Shown piece after piece: positions 41,141 to 51,295 of a stretch of DNA of 64,000 nt (position 1 is its first letter; each line of letters begins with the position of its first letter). The DNA comes from a bacterium (GTDB lineage: Bacteria; UBP18; UBA7526): the NCBI GenBank assembly GCA_030619985.1, contig JAUXAI010000001.1, forward strand, positions 1-64,000, read 5' to 3'. The notes beneath the pieces are model-generated. The model saw only the letters and a program-made list of their open reading frames with translations. It made no database searches and was not told the origin of the DNA. The position numbers and the translations under genes are program-made.

Positions 41141-44100
41141 ATTTGATACTAAAAATTTAATCTGTATCGTTTTTCTCCTCCTTCTCTGTTCTCTCTTTTT
41201 CCTCTCCCCCTGGCCCAATGATTTGGGGGATATAGGGATGAGCTTTTTCTCCAACAATTCCCTTTTATTGAAAGCCCACCAATCCAAAATCCCCTTTTCC
41301 AAGTTTGTAATCGAAAAATATGGTGAACCCTCTCGTGGTTATGCCTTAACCTATTATCAGACCACTTTTGCCTATGCTCTCGGTGTTATCGTCCCTTATC
41401 TCATCAGTGCTTTCCTCCATATCTCACCATTTCATAGCCTTCTGATAACTATGATACTTTGTGCCTTTGCCACAGTCTTGGTCAGTTTTTATCTTGGATC
41501 GCTTCTATATAACCGTCTCTTTGGTTTAGTCTTCGCCATATTAATAGGCACAGACATATACTTCAATATTAATATCAGAACAGGGGCACCAATCTTCGTC
41601 TTGCCCATTCCTCTTATTCTCCTCACTTGTTATTTCTTTTTGAGGGCCCACCTTAATGGGGAGAGAAAGATAATCTGGATTATTGCCGCTGGCCTCTTCT
41701 CATCCCTCTGTCTACTTCACGGATATCCTGAGACCTATATCGTATTCCCCATCTTAATCCTGTTTCTCATCCTCGCATTGGCCATTAAGCCTCTGATGAA
41801 GTTAAAAATCCTAAAATCCTCCCAGCGAAGTTATCGCCTCTTACCAGTTACTTATTATCTTCTCTTTTTCCTCTTGACCGCTACCCTCTACCTTTCTTTC
41901 TCCTTCGCCTGGGATGCTTATAACCAGGTTCCATTATTGACTACTCATCAGTGGATCAGCAAGTGTAATTGGGGCCGTTACTCTGGAATGTTCTCTATCG
42001 GCTTACCAGAGTTGAAGACCAGGGTCGCAAAGTTCTTAGAATGTATCTTTATTGATATGGATAAGAACGCCTACTTTGCTGGAGGCGGTGTCCACTCAGA
42101 TACCTCTTTCCCTGGCCAGCCTGTTCTGCCTTTCTTCTCCTCCCTCTTCTTTATCCTGGGCATGATATCCATATTTAGAAAGAGGAGAGAAAATGACCTC
42201 TTCCTTTTTCTGCTCTTTATCCTGACCTCTTTCGTTTTAATATTTCTATTTAAACCCTATACTCCGAGGGTCTACATCTTTTCTACCCCGTTTCTCTTAC
42301 TGGTCTCAAGTTTAGGATATGTGGAGGTACTAAATCACCTCTCAGCGAGAATTAAGTTTCTTAATAAATATCCCAATATAGCTCTGTCCTTTCTCATTGC
42401 CTGTTTCCTACTAATCAATATTCCCCACTACCATAAGATTAGTAGAACCTTTGTAATTGACCGAGGTGGCCAGAAAATCTGGCATAATGGATGGCCAAGG
42501 ATCTATCGCTATCTGCAGAAGGAAAGAGTTGATGATAAGAATCTAGTGGTCTTTGGTATCGGCTTTAGTGGTGTTTACGACTGGCTGCAGGAGCTTTATG
42601 TAGATGGCCATGGAATTGAGACCCAATTCTTTTATAAAGAAAAGGAGATGAGGGAAAGATTTCATCACTGGAGAAATAAACAACTTGAGACTTATGAAAG
42701 CATCTACTTCATATTTCCCTCCGAATATTATCATATGGAGAAGCCCGGGCTAAATTACGCCTTTATTAGCATGCGAGGGGCCCGGGATTCATTCCGTGAA
42801 TCAAACCCAAACCTGCAGCCGATTAAGACAATCTATTCAAGAAAGGGTATACCTCTGCACTATATCTATAAATTAGAAAAAGAACCCAGGCAATTGACTA
42901 AGAAAGTAAGATTAGCCATAAGCAGAGGGGAAGCCGTTAGAATAGGGACAGATAAGGTCTATTCTGGAAAGGCGATCTATATAAGAGGGCCGGCTAAGAG
43001 CATAGTATTCAAGAGTGATGGTGGAGAGCAGAGGATTCCGCTAAATATCACTCGCAACATGGGTATCTACCTCAATTTTAAGGGCAACAGCTGGGTAGAA
43101 TTCTTTCCCAATTTCGATGAGGAAAGAGAGGCCTTTGAGAATGTATATAGTAGAGAACGTATTCAACTGAAAAGGGGAAGAGGGGGATTTAACTGGCTGG
43201 AGATTATGCCTCCCCATAACCAGGGCACACTGACCTATAAAATAGAGTTACCCTACAGAATTATTAGGTTAGATCTGCGCACTAACCCCAGGATATTCAA
43301 CGATTATCTAAAAAGAAATAGGGTCGAGGCCTACTATTCTCTAAATGGCAAAGATTATGAAAAAATATATGAAATAATTAGCAATGGCAATGGACGATAC
43401 GGAAAACTAATCCTTCCCGGACGGGGCGGAGACCGGGATACAAGAATAGATCGGGCTGGGTTTGATGAATACTCCACTTATGATATCCTATATCCAGATT
43501 CAGGAATACTGTATATAAAGTTCATCTTAAAAAGTCCCTTCTCCGGTAGCAATGCTCAGTTGATATCCCATGGGAAGACGATGTTCCTCAGGGCCAGGAT
43601 AGATACCCAGGATATGGAGGAACCAATTATCGAAGATGATACAGAAATCACGATTGAAAGAGACGATGAGTATGAGACAAAAACAGAGGTGGCTATCACT
43701 CTATGCGAAATGGGTTATACCTCGGGATTAATGGAGGGTAAGAAGAAAAGCGAGACAATAAAGAATCTCCTACCTAACGGAGATTTTGAGGTATGGTCAA
43801 ACTACTCTGGTCCGGGAAAGAATATTGCCCCTGATGGGTGGAAACCCGGAGGTGATGTCATTGTCTCTCGTGAGGAGGAGGTTACTCTCACTGGAAACTC
43901 TGCCCTAAAACTTAGCGGTGCCCCATCCGGTGCTGCTAATATTAGTTACCCTTACTACAAGATCCAAACTCTGGCGGGAAAGATTATAAATTTAGATGCC
44001 TATGTAAAGACGAATGTAGCCAATATAGCCAGACTGAGACTATCTGAGGTCACGAAGCAGGGGGAGGTCACTACGGTTTATTCGGACTTTCATTCAGGTT

Positions 44101-44267
44101 CTGGCAATTGGGAGCTCCTGAGAGTTTCAAAGAGGTTAGGACAATCCCCAAGTATGATTCTAGTCACCATTTTCAATAGTAGTAGCTTTCCCGAAGATTC
44201 TGTGTACCTCGATAAAGCTGTCTGTTATAAGGGCAAACCAAGAAGAACGGTTTACTATCTGGATTAA
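41133..44267 (+). CDS. GT-C-like membrane protein with C-terminal carbohydrate-binding-like domain
   Basis: A 1044-residue protein. About ten to twelve hydrophobic helices (residues 8-440) form a GT-C-like core with LLHGYPETYIVFPILIL and an early loop SPWPNDLGDIGMSFFSNN. A large extracytoplasmic part follows. Residues about 880-1040 (LLPNGDFEVWSNYSG, PDGWKPGG, ALKLSG, GNWELLRVSKRLG) look like a CBM4/9-type galactose-binding beta-sandwich. The combination suggests an enzyme that builds or modifies a surface glycan and holds it through its own binding module. The family is not one I can name. It overlaps the epimerase gene by eight bases. Confidence 0.6.
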   Translation: MFKFDTKNLICIVFLLLLCSLFFLSPWPNDLGDIGMSFFSNNSLLLKAHQSKIPFSKFVIEKYGEPSRGYALTYYQTTFAYALGVIVPYLISAFLHISPFHSLLITMILCAFATVLVSFYLGSLLYNRLFGLVFAILIGTDIYFNINIRTGAPIFVLPIPLILLTCYFFLRAHLNGERKIIWIIAAGLFSSLCLLHGYPETYIVFPILILFLILALAIKPLMKLKILKSSQRSYRLLPVTYYLLFFLLTATLYLSFSFAWDAYNQVPLLTTHQWISKCNWGRYSGMFSIGLPELKTRVAKFLECIFIDMDKNAYFAGGGVHSDTSFPGQPVLPFFSSLFFILGMISIFRKRRENDLFLFLLFILTSFVLIFLFKPYTPRVYIFSTPFLLLVSSLGYVEVLNHLSARIKFLNKYPNIALSFLIACFLLINIPHYHKISRTFVIDRGGQKIWHNGWPRIYRYLQKERVDDKNLVVFGIGFSGVYDWLQELYVDGHGIETQFFYKEKEMRERFHHWRNKQLETYESIYFIFPSEYYHMEKPGLNYAFISMRGARDSFRESNPNLQPIKTIYSRKGIPLHYIYKLEKEPRQLTKKVRLAISRGEAVRIGTDKVYSGKAIYIRGPAKSIVFKSDGGEQRIPLNITRNMGIYLNFKGNSWVEFFPNFDEEREAFENVYSRERIQLKRGRGGFNWLEIMPPHNQGTLTYKIELPYRIIRLDLRTNPRIFNDYLKRNRVEAYYSLNGKDYEKIYEIISNGNGRYGKLILPGRGGDRDTRIDRAGFDEYSTYDILYPDSGILYIKFILKSPFSGSNAQLISHGKTMFLRARIDTQDMEEPIIEDDTEITIERDDEYETKTEVAITLCEMGYTSGLMEGKKKSETIKNLLPNGDFEVWSNYSGPGKNIAPDGWKPGGDVIVSREEEVTLTGNSALKLSGAPSGAANISYPYYKIQTLAGKIINLDAYVKTNVANIARLRLSEVTKQGEVTTVYSDFHSGSGNWELLRVSKRLGQSPSMILVTIFNSSSFPEDSVYLDKAVCYKGKPRRTVYYLD

Positions 44268-44320
44268 ATATGCTTCTTCAGTAACTCTTCCCAAATTTTA
44301 AGGATGGTGAACTCTTCATT

Positions 44321-46423
44321 ATGAAGATATTGTTCATTATGCCCCTGGATTACTCCGTCTATCCCTTTCAGATAGGGGCACTATCTGCCTTTCTAAAAAA
44401 ACATAAACACAAGACAGATTATTTAGAACTCATATTAGGCAGAGAATTCAACCAGGATGATGCCCTCCTGGTTGCCCGTAAAATAGAATCGTTTCAACCT
44501 CATCTGATAGGTTTCAGTTCCTATGAAATGAGTTTTGAATGGATCAAGGATATTGCAGGTTTCATTAAGGCAGAATATAATCTACCGATTATTGTTGGTG
44601 GATATCATGCTACCTTAGTGCCTGAGGAGGTGATTAACCACTCTTCGATTGATATGGTCTGTCGTGGAGAAGGGGAATATGCCCTCTTAGAACTATTGGA
44701 AGGAATGGAACAAGATAGAGAGACGGTAGCCATCAAGAATATCTGGTTCAAGAGGAATGGGAAGATCATTAGAAATGGAATGAGACCACTCATTGAGGAT
44801 TTGGACAGGTTACCTTTCTTAGATAGAAACTCCTTTAATTATCAAGAGCAACTTAATAGATATGGGCCAAAGAGATATTTAGGAATGATGGGCAGTCGGG
44901 GATGCCCCTTTAACTGTAGCTATTGTTCTAACCATGCCTTTAGAATGCTCTACCCCAACAAGGAAAGATACTTTCGCTGGAGGTCTGTCGATCATGTCCT
45001 GAATGAAATTGAAGAATGCCGAAGAGAATTTCTCTTTGGGGGAATTAGCTTTGAAGACGATATTTTTACTGGAATCGGGGGTTGGCTTGAAGAATTCTGT
45101 GAAAAATACCCCAAGAGGTTTGCCCTTCCTTTTCGCTGTAATGCCCGACCGGAGACAGCCACCTTTGAAAGAATGACCATGCTCAAGGAGGCGGGCTGCG
45201 AGAGCGTCTCTTTTGGTATCGAATCGGGAGACGAAAGGATTCGAAAGGAGGTGCTACGCAGAGACATTTCCAATTCTCAGATCAGAGAGGCCTTCAGAAA
45301 CGCTAAGAGGGCGGGATTGAAGGTGAGGTCATACAGTATGGTTGGCCTGCCCCACGAGACCCGTTCTTCTCTACTGAGGACCATTCTCCTGAATTTCAAG
45401 GTGGCTCCCCATGAGGTTCAAACCACGGTCTTTTATCCCTTCCAAGGCACCTCCCTAGGTAAATTATGTTATGAGAAAAACTGGGTAGACTGGGAAAGAA
45501 AAAAAGAGGCAAAAATATACGCCAATGATTCCATCTTGAATCTGCCCACTATTTCCCGCCGGGAGATCCAGATAGCCAAGTGGATAAATTCTGCTACTGC
45601 CTTGCGGAGTGGCAACCTTAAGATTGCCAAGGCAGGAATAGGTCTTATTATCTCCAGGTTGAAGACAGTGTTGAGGAGAAAGAAGGTAGGGGGATGGAAA
45701 GAAAACGACAGCTATAAAGTTGAAAAAAAGAGATTAATGTTGATGAAGAGCACTAATAAATTTTCTGAGTTCAATGTCCAGAAGTTCACCAAACCTATTA
45801 ATTATTCCTCTTCAGATTTTAGGCTAAAGGAAGTTCTCGATTTGATTGGTACCGGGAAAAAGGTTTTGGATATTGGCTGTTATGATGGTACGGTTACAAA
45901 GTTGATTAAGGATAAAGGGAATGATGTTACGGGTCTCGAAATTTCGGATGAGGCAATAGTTTTGGCGAAAGTAAAAGACCTGCAAATTATTAAAGCAGAC
46001 CTTTCACAAGAATTTCCTGTGCCTGATAATGCTTTTGATGTGGTTTTCGCAGGAGAGGTTATAGAGCATATTTTTGACACAGACGGCTTTCTGCAGGAGA
46101 TAAGTAGAGTATTAAAAAACAATGGCCATTTGGTCTTGACCACCCCAAACTTAGCTACCTTTGGCAGAAGACTGCTTTTGTTATTTGGCAAGAACCCTCT
46201 TATTGAAAATTCTATTCGAGACAAAAACTCTTCAGGTCATATTAGGTATTTTACTAAAGGTAGTTTGTCAGAATTGTTGTGCTCTAACGGGTTTAAGATA
46301 GATAAGTTAGTATCGAATGTTGTGAATTTTAATTTAAGCGGAACATTGAGGAGCAGGTTATTAGCTAAGCTTTTTCCAACCTTAGGAAGCATACTTATAC
46401 TCAAAGCATCTAAGAGGTTTTGA
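44321..46423 (+). CDS. Fusion: B12-binding radical SAM protein plus class I methyltransferase
   Basis: A 700-residue protein. Residues 1-140 are a cobalamin-binding-like domain (PLDYSVYPFQIGALSAFLKK, PIIVGGYHATLVPEEVI); 180-400 are radical SAM (SRGCPFNCSYCSNHAFRML, FEDDIFTGIGGW, FGIESGDERIRKEVLRR). After a linker (about 440-510) come methyltransferase motifs: KKVLDIGCYDGTVTKLI (about 525), GLEISDEAIVLAK, VVFAGEVIEHIFDTDGFLQEISRVL. Both halves appear intact. Possibly the two domains carry out successive methylations on one substrate. The linker holds no stop, so it is a true single frame. Confidence 0.85.
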   Translation: MKILFIMPLDYSVYPFQIGALSAFLKKHKHKTDYLELILGREFNQDDALLVARKIESFQPHLIGFSSYEMSFEWIKDIAGFIKAEYNLPIIVGGYHATLVPEEVINHSSIDMVCRGEGEYALLELLEGMEQDRETVAIKNIWFKRNGKIIRNGMRPLIEDLDRLPFLDRNSFNYQEQLNRYGPKRYLGMMGSRGCPFNCSYCSNHAFRMLYPNKERYFRWRSVDHVLNEIEECRREFLFGGISFEDDIFTGIGGWLEEFCEKYPKRFALPFRCNARPETATFERMTMLKEAGCESVSFGIESGDERIRKEVLRRDISNSQIREAFRNAKRAGLKVRSYSMVGLPHETRSSLLRTILLNFKVAPHEVQTTVFYPFQGTSLGKLCYEKNWVDWERKKEAKIYANDSILNLPTISRREIQIAKWINSATALRSGNLKIAKAGIGLIISRLKTVLRRKKVGGWKENDSYKVEKKRLMLMKSTNKFSEFNVQKFTKPINYSSSDFRLKEVLDLIGTGKKVLDIGCYDGTVTKLIKDKGNDVTGLEISDEAIVLAKVKDLQIIKADLSQEFPVPDNAFDVVFAGEVIEHIFDTDGFLQEISRVLKNNGHLVLTTPNLATFGRRLLLLFGKNPLIENSIRDKNSSGHIRYFTKGSLSELLCSNGFKIDKLVSNVVNFNLSGTLRSRLLAKLFPTLGSILILKASKRF

Positions 46424-46424
46424 T

Positions 46425-48869
46425 ATGTATTTTATATTTAGAAAGGCGAAATTATTTTTTCTTTTTTGCAAGGTACACCCGGTAGTTGATTTAATATTTA
46501 TCCTCCTGGTTGGATTACATATTTTTAGTTGGTTCCATGGAGACTTTTTATATATCGGAGGTGACTACCTCATTCCTCTTAATCCCATTGAAAATTTGCA
46601 GCACCTCTATACCTGGAAGACCCAGCTGGGCGGTGTTGAATCCTGGGGCTTAAATCAAATCTTAGTAAATGGGTTCTTTGCTCTCTTCCATTTTCTTGGT
46701 TTTTCCCTGCCAACCATACAGCAATTCTATATCTATTTCAGTCATATTTTAGCTGGTTTATTTATGTATTATTTAGCGTCAACCTTTGCCTCTGGTGAGA
46801 AGGATAGACGAGCGGTGAGCCTGATAGCCGCCTTTTTCTATATGTTTAGTCCCTTTATGCTCGGCCTGGGCCAGATAAATGTCTACCTTCCCTATGTCTT
46901 CATGCCCCTGGTGCTGGCTTTCTATGTAAGAGGGCTGTCAGATAGAACAAATCAGATTAGATATGCTTTCTTTACTGCCTTAGCCTTATTAGGCTTTATC
47001 GGGGAGCTTCCTCAGTATAAAATGCTTAGTATAGCGATTGCTTTAATTCTCTTATATACCTTATTTCATATCCTTTTCCTTAGAGGAAGTATCCGGCATT
47101 GTGCTAAATTTTTACTGATTATTATCGTCTTGGCATTCGCCTTGACTGCCTGGTTTATCCTCCCTTATTTTCGAGTCATTACCTACACCGGCCTGATCGA
47201 GACTGCCCGGGCTGCAACATCGAGGATAGGATCAGTAAGAGGCTTTGGAGACTATGGCTTTGCCACATTGAAGGAGCTTTTCAGAATATTGGGTAGCGCT
47301 GGATTCTACTATGGGTCAACCTATTCCCGACCCTATTTCCATAATCCATTTCTAATTCTAATCAGCTATCTCATTCCTCTCTTAGCGTTTAGTTCTCTGA
47401 TATTCAAACCTAAATCCAAGAACGTTATCTTCTTCGCTACTGTTTCATTATTCTTTCTCTTTTGCGCTAAAGGCACCAATCCACCCTTTGGCTACATCTA
47501 TAAATGGATTGTAAATTATATTCCCTTTGCCAGGGTTTACAGGACTTCCTGGACTCTACTTCTGGGCGCAGTAATAGGATACGCTTTCCTCATAGGAGTT
47601 GCTACAATAAGCATCTATAATAAGTTACGTCACCGTAAACCTTACCTGGCCAGAATTTTTATCTTAGTAGTTATCGCCGTTATTCTTACCAATGCCTGGC
47701 CATTAGTAACCGGGGCTTACCTCGAAAATCTCAATAATCCCCCTGATTATAAAGGAGTGGAAATTCCTCCATCATACTATGCGGCCAATGTCTTTTTGAA
47801 TACCCAGGGCACCGAGGATTCTAAATTCCTGGTATTACCACCGAGCGCTAGTTATCTGATCACAGATTGGGGCTATCTGGGCAGTGCCCATTTGCTACCC
47901 TTTATTTTCTCAAAGCCCCTGATATACGGTTACCACACAATAACCTTGACTCAGGCCGTTACCAAGCTCGCCTATCATTCATTCATCCAAGAGGATTTTA
48001 ATCAAGCCAGTAAGATCTTAGGCCTGCTCAACGTTCGCTATTTGCTCTTGGATAATAGTATCGATACCGCCAGCAAGATTATTATTGCGGAATATCCCTT
48101 AGAAAGATATCGAGAAGGGTTGAAGTCGCAGAAAGGAATCCATTTTAAGAGAAGTTTTGGAAAGTTAGACCTCTATCGGGTTGACAATTGTTTACCCCAT
48201 ATCTTTGCCTCCTCTCACACTACATTAGTAGACGGGAGCAGCGAGGCTTTGGTTCCCCTGAGTAATACCAAGTATCTAAGGGAAAAACCATGCCTCCTCT
48301 TCTTAGAACAGCTCCCTGGCTACCAGCAGAGAAAACTTATGAATAGAACAGATGTTCTAATTACTTTCAAGAAGGAAAGTCTAAAAATAAAACCAGTTAC
48401 CTTTAAGAAAAAAACACCCCCTGAAGTCTCTTTTGAAAGGATTAATCCCACCAGGTATGTGGTGAAGTTGAGGAGGATAAAGGAGCCTTTCTGGTTGGTC
48501 TTTTTGGAGAGTTTTCATAAGGGGTGGAAGGCATACATGCTTCAAACTCCAAACTCTAAGCTCAAAACTCAAAATAGACGGGAATGGTCGGCGTTGGTGA
48601 GTGCTTGGAAGGATAGGGGGAGGAGGATTGAACTGAAAGAGCATTATGTAGTGAATGGGTATGCTAATGGATGGTGGATAGATCCGTCCAAAGTCAAAGA
48701 AATAGAGATTGTGTTGGAGTATATGCCTCAAAGACTGGTTGAAGTTGGAATTCTAATATCAGGATTGACTTTTTTGGGATGTATTGGATATTTAGCGGGG
48801 ACTGGAATCAGGAGGAAACGGAGAAAGTTAGCTGATGAAAAAGTTAGCGATCGAGCGGAGAATTTCTAA
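46425..48869 (+). CDS. GT-C/YfhO-like large membrane protein
   Basis: An 814-residue protein with about twelve hydrophobic helices in residues 18-430, a soluble domain (about 440-760) and one more helix near 770-795. VGLHIFSWFHGDFLYIGGDYLIPLNP early on, ISLIAAFFYMFSPFMLG and the C-terminal FWLVFLESFHKGWKAY, HYVVNGYANGWWIDP segments match bacterial GT-C proteins resembling YfhO or arabinofuranosyltransferases. It probably uses a polyprenyl-phosphate sugar. Residues LQTPNSKLKTQNR (about 707-719) are encoded by a heptad array. It starts one base after the upstream stop. Confidence 0.6.
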   Translation: MYFIFRKAKLFFLFCKVHPVVDLIFILLVGLHIFSWFHGDFLYIGGDYLIPLNPIENLQHLYTWKTQLGGVESWGLNQILVNGFFALFHFLGFSLPTIQQFYIYFSHILAGLFMYYLASTFASGEKDRRAVSLIAAFFYMFSPFMLGLGQINVYLPYVFMPLVLAFYVRGLSDRTNQIRYAFFTALALLGFIGELPQYKMLSIAIALILLYTLFHILFLRGSIRHCAKFLLIIIVLAFALTAWFILPYFRVITYTGLIETARAATSRIGSVRGFGDYGFATLKELFRILGSAGFYYGSTYSRPYFHNPFLILISYLIPLLAFSSLIFKPKSKNVIFFATVSLFFLFCAKGTNPPFGYIYKWIVNYIPFARVYRTSWTLLLGAVIGYAFLIGVATISIYNKLRHRKPYLARIFILVVIAVILTNAWPLVTGAYLENLNNPPDYKGVEIPPSYYAANVFLNTQGTEDSKFLVLPPSASYLITDWGYLGSAHLLPFIFSKPLIYGYHTITLTQAVTKLAYHSFIQEDFNQASKILGLLNVRYLLLDNSIDTASKIIIAEYPLERYREGLKSQKGIHFKRSFGKLDLYRVDNCLPHIFASSHTTLVDGSSEALVPLSNTKYLREKPCLLFLEQLPGYQQRKLMNRTDVLITFKKESLKIKPVTFKKKTPPEVSFERINPTRYVVKLRRIKEPFWLVFLESFHKGWKAYMLQTPNSKLKTQNRREWSALVSAWKDRGRRIELKEHYVVNGYANGWWIDPSKVKEIEIVLEYMPQRLVEVGILISGLTFLGCIGYLAGTGIRRKRRKLADEKVSDRAENF
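48545..48572. repeat. In-frame heptad array in GT-C gene
   Basis: Four 7-bp units, AAACTCC, AAACTCT, AAGCTCA, AAACTCA, with a partial fifth, encoding LQTPNSKLKTQNR between two conserved segments (KGWKAY and the HYVVNGYANGWW region). Confidence 0.8.
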
Positions 48870-51007
48870 TGACGTTAGCTAAATTACGCAATATAATGGA
48901 TATATTTCCAAAAAAAGTAATATACCTATTGACAATAAAAGTGTTGCCTATAGCGCATAAAACTCTTCGATTCCTTCTCCATAAACAGAGGAAGATTGAA
49001 TTATTTCTGGTGCTATTGTTTGTTCTATTTACTCTTTTAAATGGCATTAAACTAATTGACAAAATTTTTGAGCAAAATATTGGCTACGCAGATACTATGG
49101 CTAAGATTCGTAGTTCTGACATAATCCTTGATGGCCAGGTTCCTTTCAGGGATTTCTATCGTCCCCGGGGACCGCTCCTTCTCTACCTGGAGACCCCATT
49201 ATATAAGGTGTTTGGGAGAAATCATTTCGCCAGTTTCTTTAGCCATTTTTCTCTGCTTCCTGCCATTTCTCTCATCCTTCTCTATCTCTGGGCAAAGATA
49301 TTCCTGAAGAGTCCCTTCCTCCCCATAGCATTTCTTATCGCTGTCTCACTCCAGAACCTGTTCTGGGCTGGTGATCCTACCCTCCGTATCTTAGCCGCTG
49401 CCTTTGCCTTAGGACTATTTCTCCTCGCTCGGCAGAGACTAAAAAAGAGATACTTCTATCTTTCTGGCTTTCTTTGCGGCTGTTCTTTATTGATTGATCT
49501 TGGATTCGGCATTGCTGCCCTGCTTACCATTATGCTCCTGCTAATTGGTGAGGGATTAATGAGGAAATTTCCTTTTAGGTTTTCTTTCCTCTGGATATTG
49601 GGTATAGTATCCATAGTATTGCCCTTTTCCATCTTTTTTCATTATCAGGAAGCATTATTCCCCTATCTAAGATATACCCTGAAGTTTATGCATCGCTTCG
49701 CAACCGGTTATGCAAAGCCTTTCCCTTTTCCAGGAGAAGACTTCAGATTCTATCTGCCGCCCCTTCTCTATTTCTTCTCCTTTCTACTGGTAATCTTTAC
49801 CATTAAAAGGAAGGGCTGGGAGGAACTCAGGCGTTCCCTATTAGCACTTACCATATTTGGACTCCTGATTTATAAAAGAGCATTTTCTACTCCAGAATTT
49901 GGCTACCTTCTCGCAGTCATACTTCCCGCCACCACTATCTGTTTCATTCTGATTGAGAGGACATCCTTCGGGATTAAGGACTGTCTCTCCCATAAGAAGA
50001 TAGGAAGACTATCCCTCTCCTTTCTTTTTATCTTTATCCTCCTTTTCGGGATATATGCTACAAAAGAGAAATTAAGGGTATATAATCTTTTAAAGATACA
50101 CCAATTAGCCAACCCAAAATTTTGGATTTCTAAACATAGGGATTTAGTATTTTATGACCGGGTAGGTTACTTTATATCCCAAGGGGCAGCTAAAGAATAT
50201 GAAAGAATAATAGAATATATCCAACTTCACACTGATAAAGACGATTTTATCTATGTTTTCCCCTGGGGACCATATAACCATTTTACCGGAAGGCCCAGCC
50301 CAGTAAAAATGGAGGTCCTTCTATGTAATGTGGCAGATCCGGAATACTACAACCGCGAAATAGTAGAAGAACTGGAGAAGAACAAGCCTAAATATGTTAT
50401 TCTCAACCTGTACAATGGCCAGGGAATGGTGGGCTGGAATAAGAGAAGGAATGTGCAGGATTATATCGGCTGGAAGACAGAAGATAGCCCAAATTTCGTT
50501 GTTTCTATTGAGCAAGAACCGATTGTTGAAGAATATATCCTTGAGAATTATCATACAGAGGCCAGGTTCAGATACGCAGCAATTATGGTCAGGAACGAGA
50601 AGAGGAAAGAGTACCACCGCTGCTTCGAGAAAGTATTCTCTCAGGGTGGATTCCAGATCGAAAGGAAGCATTCTTACATTTTGATAAAGACCGGAAAAAT
50701 AGTCGAAGCCACCCATCTGGAATTGAAATACAAGATGGACATTCCCAAATTGATGAAATTTCTCAGCCACAAGTACCTTGTCAAGTTAAAAATCTTCTTT
50801 TTCCTTCCGGGAGAGAAAGGCGAATGCGTGGGGAATCTAAACCTCTCTGCTGATGGTAATTTTCATACCCTTAGACTTGGCTTCTACGGTATACATAAAA
50901 AGACAGATACGATTATGTTGAGTCTCGAGTCTCCTGGCGCTTTTAACTTCCTACCAAGAACCTTTGAGGCGGAATATCTGAATCTTTGCTGTGAAAAGGA
51001 GGACTGA
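48869..51007 (+). CDS. GT39-like large membrane protein
   Basis: A 712-residue protein. About nine to ten helices (residues 42-400) are preceded by a charged N-terminus. YADTMAKIRSSDIILDGQVPFRDFYRPRGPLLLYLETPLYKVFG has the early acidic loop and the P-x-D/R-x-P-style region seen in GT39/GT83 relatives. The C-terminal 300 residues are soluble and presumably periplasmic (DKDDFIYVFPWGPYNHFTGRPSP). It is adjacent to, and overlaps by one base, another GT-C-like gene. Donor and acceptor are unknown. Confidence 0.62.
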   Translation: MTLAKLRNIMDIFPKKVIYLLTIKVLPIAHKTLRFLLHKQRKIELFLVLLFVLFTLLNGIKLIDKIFEQNIGYADTMAKIRSSDIILDGQVPFRDFYRPRGPLLLYLETPLYKVFGRNHFASFFSHFSLLPAISLILLYLWAKIFLKSPFLPIAFLIAVSLQNLFWAGDPTLRILAAAFALGLFLLARQRLKKRYFYLSGFLCGCSLLIDLGFGIAALLTIMLLLIGEGLMRKFPFRFSFLWILGIVSIVLPFSIFFHYQEALFPYLRYTLKFMHRFATGYAKPFPFPGEDFRFYLPPLLYFFSFLLVIFTIKRKGWEELRRSLLALTIFGLLIYKRAFSTPEFGYLLAVILPATTICFILIERTSFGIKDCLSHKKIGRLSLSFLFIFILLFGIYATKEKLRVYNLLKIHQLANPKFWISKHRDLVFYDRVGYFISQGAAKEYERIIEYIQLHTDKDDFIYVFPWGPYNHFTGRPSPVKMEVLLCNVADPEYYNREIVEELEKNKPKYVILNLYNGQGMVGWNKRRNVQDYIGWKTEDSPNFVVSIEQEPIVEEYILENYHTEARFRYAAIMVRNEKRKEYHRCFEKVFSQGGFQIERKHSYILIKTGKIVEATHLELKYKMDIPKLMKFLSHKYLVKLKIFFFLPGEKGECVGNLNLSADGNFHTLRLGFYGIHKKTDTIMLSLESPGAFNFLPRTFEAEYLNLCCEKED

Positions 51008-51010
51008 GTT

Positions 51011-51271
51011 ATGGAGATTTCAATAGTTGTCCCAGCTTTTAATGAAAAGAAAAATCTTAAGTTGCTCTATATGGAGCTAAAAGATGAGTAGACTCTCATT
51101 TAATTTAAGTTTAATCGTTCCCTGTTATAATGAAGAGAAAAATACTGACAGAGAGCATGGTTCAAGTGTGCGATGTTCTTAACCTGACTAAATTGAAATA
51201 CGAAATTATTTTTGTTGACAATATCGTCAATGGCAATATGCTTGCCCTGAAAAAGGGAACAAATTAAGGAA
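51011..51271 (+). pseudogene. Two overlapping GT2 gene remnants
   Basis: The first remnant (51011-51091) reads MEISIVVPAFNEKKNLKLLY and stops. The second starts at 51086 (LSFNLSLIVPCYNEEKNTDR), shifts frame, and continues as VCDVLNLTKLKYEIIFVDN before losing similarity and stopping near 51268. Both are broken GT2 N-termini. The remaining bases to 51295 give a GAGGAAGAG site for the next gene. Confidence 0.75.
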
Positions 51272-51295
51272 AATTCCCGCAGAAAAGAGGAAGAG

